From assembly GCA_964058845.1 (NCBI GenBank), contig CAXKVR010000052.1, forward strand, positions 62,001 to 126,000: DNA of 64,000 nt, in the 5' to 3' direction. Source of the DNA: Carex sylvatica (taxonomy: Eukaryota > Streptophyta > Magnoliopsida > Poales > Cyperaceae). Shown in pieces: positions 38,000 to 47,311 of this stretch (positions are counted from its first letter, which is position 1; each line of letters begins with the position of its first letter). The notes under the pieces are model-generated. The model saw only the letters and a program-made list of their open reading frames with translations, was not told the origin of the DNA and ran no database searches. A program made the translations under genes and the position numbers.

Positions 38000-39240
38000 T
38001 CATAACTTTGAACCAAAAAATATTTTGTTTTGCTAAACCAAGTAATCCCAAGCACAAGATTGATCAAACAGAGAATGAGAAAACAACAAATGCTACTAAG
38101 AATATAACTAGAGAACCAATTTTACACGGCCCTGAAAAGGGAAAAAAAAAAATAACAAACAAAAAAATTATCGTCAAAATGAGATCATAGCACTGTCTTA
38201 GGTTGTATTTAAAGCTTTAATTTGTATTTCATGAGGCTTAATCATAAAATAAAAATACTATTACCACAGTAAAAAAAAATAGAAAAAAGGAACTTTTTTT
38301 TAAAAGGAGCTCGTCTAAAAAAGTCAGACCTCACCCAATGAAAGAGAGACTAATCATCAATGCATATAGGAAGAAGTTATAAAATTCAAAAATCTAAAAT
38401 TAAAAAAAAAATTTTAAAAAAAATTATTTTAGTGAATTTCAGCTGACAGAAACAAATCACTATTTCAGACAAGATATATTTCCATTTCCTCAATTAGTAA
38501 GAACGTCATTGTCTTGTAGAAAAAAAATAATTATTTTTTATTATGTTCCTATAGAAACTTATAGTTCATCAAGTACATTGGTAGACCAATTCTAAATCAA
38601 CATGATGTAATGTGACTGAAAATATGAGAAATCAACTCTTTTGTCTCAAATACCAATTGCAATATTAATTTTTGCCAAAATAAAATATCAACCTTTTCAT
38701 AAATTAGATTAAAAAAATAATAAGAAGAACCGGACCAATTTGAATCACTCCGGTAATGCATGTTCAATTATTAAATTCAGACCATTCTTTATTATGACAG
38801 GAATCTCAAAAACAAATTCCCTATATCTAAGGAAATAAATATGTTGTTGTTTCTCAAAAATAATATGAACCCGTTATTCGGATTCCAACTATTAACCTTC
38901 GTCGAAATTCGCGCATGAAAAACTTAGTTAATTGATATTTGCGAATGGAATAACATATTTGTTTCCTATATCTAAATAACCACCGAATTTTTATGACTCG
39001 ATCGGCTGAGAGTTAATCTTAACTCATTAGACCGATCAAATACGGTACCGTAGAAGATACAAATTCTTGTGTATGTAGGCATGCAACATGCTGCCCACAT
39101 TGGCACCCAGTAATAAATTATCACTCTTTGAGTCTTTGTTTTTAATTTCTTCAAAGAACACCTCAATACATATACTATCAATACTGATGCTTCAATACAA
39201 AAATTGACGCAAATATTATCAAGTGGACATGTACCAATAA
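38000..39240. other. AT-rich spacer, nothing recognised
   Basis: Several A and T tracts, no gene, no confirmed repeat structure. Confidence 0.5.
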
Positions 39241-39247
39241 CGAGTAT

Positions 39248-39633
39248 GGTTAGTATAACATCAGTGTCATTTCAGTCTATATAACACAAACTCTAAAACC
39301 TATCTAATCGACTTCAAACGGTGAATTCAAACCGTTTAAACCGATCTACTTCATTAGTTGTGCATTTACATGTTCAATTTATAACTTTTTGAATTTTTTT
39401 TTATATCAAGTCAAGCGGTCAAATGTGTGAGTTTTTAAGTTAATTTTAATACATTCATTTTTCAATTTTTTTACCACTTAATTTGATACTAAAATAACTC
39501 GAAAATATAAAAAGTTTGCATGTAAATGCATCACTTATAAAGTAAATTGGTTTGAACGGTTTAGATTAGTTATTTGAAATCTATTCAATCAATTTTGAAG
39601 TTAGTGTCATGTGACACTGATGTCATACTAGCC
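39248..39633. mobile_element. Palindromic MITE, second family, ends GGCTAGTATGACATC
   Basis: Left end GGTTAGTATAACATCAGTG and right end (other strand) GGCTAGTATGACATCAGTG. The inner arm, AATTCAAACCGTTTAAACCG then a CAAGTCAAGCGGTCAAA loop flank, is the same type as in 37596-37993, 40240-40637 and 40945-41335, but the outer 45 bp are different from all of those. The right tip has AGTGTCA-TG-TGACACT. Confidence 0.8.
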
Positions 39634-39639
39634 GGACTC

Positions 39640-40235
39640 GTCAATAACATCGGGTTCATTAACATCTAAATTTGAAATCAAAATATATACTTGGGAAACA
39701 AGGCATTTATAAAATGTTCAGATTATTTTTTATTTTCAATTGAACGTGCAAGAATAACTGAGTAACTCTTGATTATCATATATCAGGCCAGCCCTAACTA
39801 AGATTCGGATCTAGTTAATATTTAAATATCAAGTTGGCACTAATTCATTTTCAAGCCAACATTTTTATTATGATTAATAAAGATTTAACAAGAGAAGATC
39901 ATGCGCGTATGGCATCGATCGTGTGATGGTGTCTGCGACAAGTTGTTTTTGATTAATTGACAATTTGGCATGCGTAACCTCTCAGTTGAAAAGGTAGAAA
40001 GGCATGGTTCTTTCCAAGCAAATAAACAAATGAATGAACTCGTCACTCGTATCGTATGAAATGATTTTTCTTTTTTTGACAGACAAATCTTAGTCGGTTT
40101 TGAGAACCAACTCACAGACAAGGACGATGTTCTCTTCGTAGGAGACCATAAATTTGAAACTCTGATAATTTTTTTTAGTGAATATTAAATAGTTAATTAG
40201 ATCACTTGATTTTCAGTCTTTATTAAAAAAAAAGT
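39640..40235. other. AT-rich spacer, nothing recognised
   Basis: No supported gene or repeat. A 78-codon minus frame at 39885-40121 has no recognisable motif. Confidence 0.45.
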
Positions 40236-40239
40236 AGGA

Positions 40240-40635
40240 CTAGAGTGTTTCTAAGTTTACCAAGTTCCTTTGTAAATTCAATTCTAAAATCTATCAGATT
40301 AACTTCAAACGACAAATTCAAACAATTGAAGTCCTTCTATCTTACGAGTGATGCGTCTCTATGTAAAAAATTTAAATTTTAAAATTAATTCTATATAGAG
40401 TCAAGTGGTCAAAAGACATTCAAAAAATAAATGCATTAAGATTAATTTATATATCTTCTAATTTTGACTGCTTGACTTTATACTAAATTAATTCAAAAGT
40501 TAAAAGATTACATGTAGACGCATTACTCGTAAAGTAGAAATATTTCAATGATTTAGATAGTTCATCGTTTAAAACTAATCTAATAGTTTTTAATGTTGAG
40601 TTCACATAGATTCTTGATGAACTTAAGAACACCCT

Positions 40636-40637
<2 letters not shown>
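40240..40637. mobile_element. Palindromic MITE, second family, ends CTAGGGTGTTCTTAAG
   Basis: Left end CTAGAGTGTTTCTAAGTTTA, right end (other strand) CTAGGGTGTTCTTAAGTTCA. Inner arms and centre match 37596-37993. A (GA)n tract follows directly at 40634-40670. Confidence 0.82.
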
Positions 40638-40668
<31 letters not shown>

Positions 40669-40670
40669 AA

Positions 40671-40891
40671 GGCTAGGGTGCTATCTAAAAAATTCTGCAC
40701 CATCCAGATATTTGATTTTCTAACTATCTAAAAAAATAGTAAAAAATTTCCAAAAAATGTAAAATTTGGTCTCCAAACGCATATTAATATAGAGAACAAG
40801 ATGAACGGTTCGGATCGACCGTTAGGATTTTAAAAACTCAAATATTGAGCCGTAGCACCGTAGTCCTCTATGCAACCCATAGCACCCTAGC

Positions 40892-40892
<1 letters not shown>
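40671..40892. mobile_element. Deleted foldback MITE, first family
   Basis: Ends GGCTAGGGTGCTAT and (other strand) GGCTAGGGTGCTATGGGT. Only the right inner arm is complete (GGTCTCCAAACGCATATTAA, GATGAACGGTTCGGATCGAC); most of the left arm is missing. A (TA)n tract follows. The stretch ATATTGAGCCGTAGCA near the right end relates it to end type e at 54718-55123. Confidence 0.7.

Positions 40893-40944
<52 letters not shown>
40893..40944. repeat. (TA)n(GA)n microsatellite
   Basis: A TA run of about 36 bp passing into a GA run, between two foldback elements. The next element ends in the mirror image (TC)n(TA)n at 41333-41365. Confidence 0.95.
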
Positions 40945-40947
<3 letters not shown>

Positions 40948-41331
40948 TACGGCTAACGCGCTTCCTCTAGTGTATCGACAATATCGAATCGGCTTCAAAT
41001 AACAAATCTAAACCGTTCAAACCAATGTCCTTAACGAGAGCTTCGTTTCCATGTAAAAAAAATTTATGTTTCAAATTTATTTACTATCAAGTCAAGCGGT
41101 CAAAATATGAAGAATTTTGTGCGCATTTTAATACACTATTTTGCTCATTTTTTGACCACTTGACTTGATAGTAAATAAATTCGAAACTTAAATTTTTTTT
41201 TAATATGAAAACAAAGCTCTCGTTAAGAAGATTGGTTTGAACGGTTCAAATTTTTCATTTGAACCCAATTCGATAGATTTTAGAGACCGGAAGCATATTG
41301 TTGATATACTAATAGAAGCGCGTTAGCCGTA

Positions 41332-41335
<4 letters not shown>
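40945..41335. mobile_element. Palindromic MITE, second family, ends GAGTACGGCTAACGCG
   Basis: Left GAGTACGGCTAACGCGCTTC and right (other strand) GAGTACGGCTAACGCGCTTC match perfectly for 20 bp. Inner arm AAATCTAAACCGTTCAAACC, centre flanked by ATCAAGTCAAGCGGTCAAAA and its complement. (TA)n(GA)n on the left and (TC)n(TA)n on the right extend the palindrome. No ORF. Confidence 0.88.
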
Positions 41336-41372
<37 letters not shown>

Positions 41373-41376
<4 letters not shown>

Positions 41377-41795
41377 TGGACTTGGGTGAGCCATGGCTTA
41401 TTTTGCGTTGGTGAGCCATGGCTCATTTTAGCTATTTTGAAAATTCAAACAACCGATCCGAACCGTTCATCTTGTTCTCCATATTAAAATGTGCTTGGAA
41501 ACCAAATTTTATATTTTTTGGAATTGTTTTACTATTTATTAAGCATTTTTTAAAATTGCTGATCCGATGGTCCAGAAAATTTTACTGTTTTTTACTGTTC
41601 ATAGCAAAACAGCAATTTTAAAAAATACTTAATAAATAGTAAAAAAATTCTAAAAAATGTAAAATTTGGTCTCCAAGCACATTTCAATATAGAGATCACA
41701 TTTAACGGTTTGGATCGGTCGTTTGGACTTTCAAAATGAAAATACGGCGTGGAGTACAAACGCTTGGTGAGCCATGGCTCACCCAAGTCCATCTC
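41373..41795. mobile_element. Foldback MITE, first family, end type d
   Basis: Ends GAGATGGACTTGGGTGAGCC on both sides. The outer arms are asymmetric beyond that: GGCTCATTTTAGC on the left, ACGGCGTGGAGTACAAACGC on the right. Inner arms and loop belong to the first family (CCGTTCATCTTGTTCTCCAT; GGTCTCCAAGCACATTTCAA). The copy at 53803-54200 has the same two outer arms in the opposite order, that is, inverted. Followed by (TA)n. Confidence 0.88.
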
Positions 41796-41799
41796 ATAT

Positions 41800-43145
41800 A
41801 TATATATATATATATTAATTAGTATGTTTTTGAGATACATATTTTCTAAAATTAGTATGGATTGTAGATGAGTCAATAATTGAATGTCTTGTTAAATAGT
41901 TATGCGTGTATTTTGTAAATTTAAATTGTGAATTTGAAAGATTAAAATAATTGTTCATGAATGTCAAGTACGATAATGCCTATCAAAAACTGTTTCATAC
42001 TATTAAGTGTGAATTGAACAATAATTAGTGTGCATTAAGTAATAATAAATGTGCACTTTTAAATGTATGAAAATTTAATGGAGTGTTTAAGATAATTGAA
42101 AGTATGCATCTAGTTTATCACATGAAAATAATTAAAAATCTCATAAAATATTTACAAAGTACAACTTTTAACCTCTTAGTATTATTTGAATAGAATTGAT
42201 ACCGAGGCTAAGCATTGTGCAGTCGTATTTATCGGTGCATTTTTGCTAATGTATTTTATGGACGATGATATAAATATTTTTAATTAATATTTGATTATAT
42301 TAAAGATTAAAAAAAAAAACACCTTAGAATTTGCCAACCCGGAATAATTATATCTAAGAAAATTATTGTCGTGCTATCCGATCATATTAAATGAAAATTT
42401 GTAACATTGCAATCAAATACCCATTTTTATATTCAGAAGTTTGTTCTTTCTGCATCATGCAGCCAACATCAGTTATCTAGAAAGAAAATTTTAAGATTTC
42501 ATAATAAATATTTCAAAAAGAACGTCATTAACGACCTCATGTTTACATCAATATTTGACTAATGCCGAATGATAAACTGTAGCGTACGTAAGATGAATAA
42601 ATAATTAATGCAAACCTTGGTGCTGATTCAATCCTGCCAAAAATAGCACAAAGATAGTTACGCAATAACATGTAAGATGAGAAATAATAGCCAGTTAATT
42701 AGCCACAATTGAAAGAAAAAAATAATAGCGCAAAAATGGAGAATAACGAAGGTGCCAGGCCGCATCATGGGTAAATAATTTTATTAGTGTAGTTTTTGCT
42801 TCATGCAGCGGACGAACTATATACAAAGCTGTTTTGATTATATAGTCAGTGTGTTGTATGTAGTCAAAACTGCTCTATTAATATCTTTACCCGAGGTAAT
42901 GATCAGCGCTTAAGGCCCTACAACTAGGAAAGTCGATCAATGCACCAGATGGGATCATACATCAAAATGAATGGCTGAGATCAGGTCTAAACACTTGAAA
43001 ATGTAGTGTTATGGATGTCTAAATATTTTTATTCGGAATAAGGACTTCTGTAAATCTTAAGTTACTTTTGTTAGATGTTTTATGTGAGAATTAAGTTTGC
43101 ATTTCTTCGTAGAAAAATGAGATATAACATTATCTGTATTAGATA
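41800..43145. other. AT-rich spacer, nothing recognised
   Basis: No gene, no confirmed transposon. Average composition is similar to the other spacers. Confidence 0.5.
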
Positions 43146-43149
43146 TATA

Positions 43150-43365
43150 AAATTTAAGAGTGTATTTGAATGAACACTTGAGTTAGTGAGAATAGTAAAC
43201 TAACTTAATTTTTAGTTGAGTTAGCAAAATAGCATGCTAATTCACAAAAGATAAATAAAAAATAATATTTATTTGCTAACTCAAACATATTCAAATATAA
43301 AATAGTAATTCAGAATAATAGCTAACTGGGTTAGCACTATTCTTTGCCTATGCAACCTAAGACAA
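43150..43365. mobile_element. MITE with TTTGG-type ends, copy 2
   Basis: Interior TTGAGTTAGCAAAATAGCAT, then TAATTCACAAAAGAT, and TAGCTAACTGGGTTAGCAC collinear with 13571-13800. Borders estimated from that alignment. Confidence 0.6.
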
Positions 43366-43529
43366 AAGATATCATCTCCCGTCGTTCAGTCCCCCGAAAA
43401 TCCCCGAACTACTTCTAACGCGTTTTAAACTGTCAAAGTCCAACGACCTTCCTTTTCAAAACTTTCCCGATCTGTCTCTCCGTTTTTTTCAAAAATAAAT
43501 TCCCGATCTTTTTTCTCCCTCTACGAAAA

Positions 43530-44471
43530 CTAAATTTCCTGATTCTCCTGTTCCGATCTCTCTTTTCCTCTTCCTCCGCCCCCTTTTTCCCCTTTTCTCT
43601 TTAGTCGAAGGTGAGGGTAGAGGAACCAGCAACTATCTCGGTCGTGACACTCCTTTTTACAGTTATCGCATTTGGTTGCTGTGGTTGCTCCCCGCGTCTC
43701 CTGCTTGGGGTTAGGGTTCCGGTTGTGTACTGAGAAGGCTTGACCTTCCGATCCAGAGGTGGTTTGAGGGTTCATACATACTCTACGAGATTCTTCTTGC
43801 TGTATCATGGCTACTACACTCCTAAGGGTTGGCAGTTCCTTTGATAACAGAATTTGGGCTCTAGCCGGTTCATAGCTTGGGTCAAGACCAGAGAGAAATT
43901 GAAAGATTTGGTCTAGTTCTAAGGCTTTCAGGTCAATTGTTTGAGTATAGAGTGTTAATTCGTTCCATTTGGCTTTTAAATCACCGAAATACTTGGTTAC
44001 TGTTTTGGTTCCTTGTGTTAATTGAGCAATTTCTTGTTTCAAGTGGAAAATGTATGAGAAATTATGGTCTTGACCGTACATCTCTTTGATTTCATCCCAA
44101 ATTTCTTTGGCTGAGTCCATATACATGAATAATCTTGCTATTTGGGGTTCCATTGAGTTTAGTAGCCATGTCATGATAGTGGTGTCATTTTGTTGCCATT
44201 CAAGACTTGTTTAATCAGTACTGATTTTTGGAGTCGATAAACCAGCATTTGGATCTGTTGTATCTGTGCTGGTTTTTGTTTCTGTTAATTTTTCGGTGTT
44301 ACCAGTGACATGGCTTAGTTTACCTTTGTTGTGGAGGGTGAAATATACGGATCTGGCCCATGATGGATAATTCGAGCCGTTGAGTAGCGTGTTCGTGAGT
44401 CTCGGCGTTTGTTGCATCTCTCCAGTGTGAGAATGGTGCCCGCTGAAGACTTCTGCCATTGCTGGTGTCAC
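43530..44471 (-). pseudogene. Copia gag, one in-frame stop, no pol
   Basis: Read from 44471 on the minus strand: N-terminal gag motif LNGSNYPSWARSVYFTLHNK, an in-frame TAA at 44211-44213, then the same frame goes on with SLEWQQNDTTIMTWLLNSME, the central gag domain (AKEIWDEIKEMYGQ, FLSGLDPSYEPARAQIL) and a zinc knuckle CDNCKKECHDRDSC (CX2CX4HX4C). In a complete element protease would follow; instead the frame ends at 43530 in a Gly/Arg/Lys-rich tail and pyrimidine-rich DNA unrelated to pol. Structural capsid-like protein of Ty1/Copia retrotransposons. The copy is dead through the stop and loss of pol. Confidence 0.88.
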
Positions 44472-44530
44472 GCTGCAATTGTAACCTTGTTTTGGTTGAC
44501 AACTTTTGAATTTCTGAGGCTCTCAATTTT

Positions 44531-44542
44531 GCTCTGATACCA
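44531..44542 (-). other. Primer-binding site (initiator Met tRNA type)
   Basis: Minus strand TGGTATCAGAGC, the usual plant Copia primer-binding site complementary to the 3' end of initiator methionine tRNA. It directly follows the LTR terminus ATATCA and precedes gag by about 60 bp. Confidence 0.92.
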
Positions 44543-44799
44543 TGATATTTTTATGTAAATAGATGAGAGAATTTGTGAAGATTGTATATTTATTTTCTAC
44601 TTTTCATGTGTGCTGTACATGGGCTTATATAGCCTGATTTCTTACTAACCGTTGGCTAACTTCCTAAAATACATGTTGCTAGATTTTTTTCTAATTACAA
44701 GATCATGCTAAATACTAAATATCACCTAACTAGCAGATTTCCTTACTAATTAAATGAGTCTGTGATGATTTTCTGAGACTCATTTTATATTTCTCAACA
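44543..44799 (-). mobile_element. 5' LTR of the Copia element (257 bp)
   Basis: On the minus strand the LTR starts TGTTGAGAAATATAAAATGA at 44799 and ends AAATATCA at 44543, with the TG...CA termini of LTRs, directly in front of the primer-binding site. It includes TTATATAGCC-type TATA sequence (read on the forward strand GGGCTTATATAGCC near 44618-44631, itself a near-palindrome). No 3' LTR was found in the window. Confidence 0.88.
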
Positions 44800-45330
44800 G
44801 GTGAGAATGTCACTGTTATATAAGTACATTTCGTTCCTTTTGGTGTAATGATACCTGATTGCAGCTCTTAATGAAATTTGTTTTGACTTTTTTCCAATTT
44901 CAGATCATTGACACCAATCAGAAACGTCTGTGCAAATCACTAAGAGGGGCACATTCAAGCGTATCCTCTCAATTAACTTTGTTAATTATTTTGGAAGAAA
45001 AAAATAGATTTCAAACATTGGTCAGGAACTTTAATGTCTGCCTCCGCTAAACCTTAAAACATCACTGATATCACCTTTAACAGTTGGTATATCCATTATT
45101 CCAATTGAACTTAGTTTTTAACTTAACTGTTGTTTCTGTATATTTGTAGCAGTGCACAATTTGTTCCATGGAAACCTTGGGCATGTAAGTTTCATAAATT
45201 CATATTTTTCCCTCATTCATTCGGAATGTTTTGGGAAAATTTAACTTATAATTTAGATAGTTCAAAGTTCTAACTTATGTTCAACTCTTATGATAAATTT
45301 ATTTGATATCTTCAAAAAAAAGAAAAAAAA
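44800..45330 (+). other. Exon-like fragment beside the Copia LTR
   Basis: TTTTTTCCAATTTCAG at about 44888-44903 is a good splice acceptor, followed by about 57 bp of more GC-rich DNA encoding IIDTNQKRLCKSLRGAHS in one frame and then a possible donor GTATCC. A second acceptor-like TTTGTAGCAG at 45143-45152 precedes TGCACAATTTGTTCC. It could be a fragment of a host gene split or captured near the retrotransposon. I do not recognise the protein. Confidence 0.3.
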
Positions 45331-45337
45331 AAAAGAG

Positions 45338-45695
45338 AGAAGGGACACCGAATTACACTTTACATATTCAAAGTTTTCAAAGTCCAAACAGTCGATCTAA
45401 ACTGTTCAAAATGATGAATATATTAAAATTTATTTGTAGATCAAATTTTACATTTGTTTGAATCTTTTTACTATTTATTAAGTATTTTATAAAATCGTTG
45501 TTTTCGTAACATTGAATTTTTGTACCCATCTTAATAAATAGTAAAAGATTAAAAAAATATAAAATTTAATCTGCAAGCACATTTTAATCATTTTAATATA
45601 TTCATCATGTTGAACGGATTGGATCGACTGTTTAGACTTTTAAAATATAAGATATAATCTGATGTCACTAAAAAAAATGTAAGTGGATCCTCTTC
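45338..45695. mobile_element. Decayed foldback MITE, end type g
   Basis: AGAAGGGACACCGAATTACAC on the left and (other strand) GAAGAGGATCCACTTACAT on the right, loosely like the ends of 11793-12217. Inner arms CAAACAGTCGATCTAAACTG and GAACGGATTGGATCGACTGT are those of the first family. More diverged than other copies. Confidence 0.7.
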
Positions 45696-45699
45696 ATAA

Positions 45700-46320
45700 A
45701 AAAAATAGCTTAAAAATAAAAATTCTGAATGTATTCTTTCATTATTCTTGGAGTATCATTATTCAAACTTCTGACCGCCATAGATCCTTTGGTCAATACA
45801 AACTCATATTTTCATAAATTTATATTTATGATATAATTCTGTCGACATGTAATTTTTTTTAAGAAGAATCGACACGTAATTATAAAGACATTGACGAATT
45901 AAATAGCATATTATAGTTATGAGGTCATCATAATATATGTATTCGGCTTTCGGCATGCAATGACATTCGGTCTCAAACAAAAGCCGTAAGATAAGATAAG
46001 ACTTCAATTATATACGATTTGTGCTCTGCTGTAAGATAAGATAATCTTCTATTACTTTCTATCCTGTCAATGTCAAATTGTCAATGATAACAAGGTTTGA
46101 ATTAAAGGTCCTTTTTTGTCTCGCTCTCTGAAAATAATTTCTTTGATCTTTTCTGATAATAATCTGACACAACTAAGGCCAATGTTAGCAGCTTTATTGT
46201 AGTTACGTGCTTCGCTGCAGTCATAAATTGATCTGATCTATTTCTTTTATATGCTTAAAAAATATTACTCTCCAAAGAAAAGTTCATTTCGATAACTTGT
46301 ATAGGAGTTAATTCACAAAG
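45700..46320. other. AT-rich spacer, nothing recognised
   Basis: No gene or transposon structure that I can support. Confidence 0.5.
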
Positions 46321-46326
46321 GTCAAA

Positions 46327-46556
46327 GGGTATGTTTGGGTGACATAAGAATAGCGCTAATTCAAAAATAGCTGCTATTTCTGACGAGTTATTCTCAATCC
46401 AACAAGTTTGGATAAAAAAAAATGCTATTCTCAGCAAAGAAATAGCTCGAGTTAGCTACTATTTTGTTATTCTTATGAAATATTGAGTTAGCGGCTCTTT
46501 CAAACTCAAAAATAGTTGCTATTTTGAGCTATTCCTTGATTCATCCAAACGCACCC
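46327..46556. mobile_element. MITE with GGGTGCGTTTGG-type ends
   Basis: Left end GGGTATGTTTGGGTGAC, right end (other strand) GGGTGCGTTTGGATGAATC; interior with repeated AATAGCTGCTATTT-like palindromes. Ends of this type are common in plant MITEs. Short AAA flanks both ends and could be the target duplication. Related to 13571-13800 and 43150-43365 through the TAGCTA/AGCTATT interior. Confidence 0.65.
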
Positions 46557-46559
46557 AAA

Positions 46560-47311
46560 GAATATAGGGAGAAGCTTGACATAATTTGAGAATTTTGACT
46601 TTCACTGCATATTCAATAAAAAAAAAAAAAGAACTTCATAATGCACGATTAGATGATTTAGATCTCCCATTATAAGGCACGATTAAATTAAGAATTTATA
46701 TTATTTTTATCTTTTCAGGTCAGCTGGCGAAGAATATTATTTTCATTTGTTGGGTTTAATATTGAGTTACTGACAGTTGCTTTATTAAAATTTTCGCTAA
46801 GAACTATTTGCATGTGCGACGCACGTGCATTACGTAATACCGAACTGTAAAGATTTGAATATCAACAGGATAAACTGGAAATTGTGATATGTTGCCTAAT
46901 GAATTAAAAAGAATCTCCTGAAAATATTCATTTTCTTGCAATGCTCATTTATTCTATGAACACCATACCCAAGAATATTTACATCATGTATGTCCCCGTT
47001 CAAATTAACAAAACAAAAGAATTGTTGAATTCAAAAAGAAAAGAAAAGAAAAAAATAGTATACCAGAAGGAAGCTATGGAACCCAGGGCAAGGTACCCAC
47101 AGGGAGAAGAACACACCTGAGAGTTAATGTGGAAAATCAAAACCAATTACCGAATTAAAAGCTTCAGTAAGTTCCCGAACCGCACCAACTCGATCGAACT
47201 CTTTCTCAGATTGTTTCAAAAGAGAATTGCACGCATGCAGAGCTGGCTTGTAAATTTAGTTTCGGAAGTTTGCATCAGTATCGCCTTTGTTGTTGGCCTC
47301 CTTTCTGATAT
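46560..47311. other. 3' flank of the PP2C gene
   Basis: AT-rich. Contains the 3' UTR of the minus-strand phosphatase gene ending at 47312. Nothing else recognised. Confidence 0.5.
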
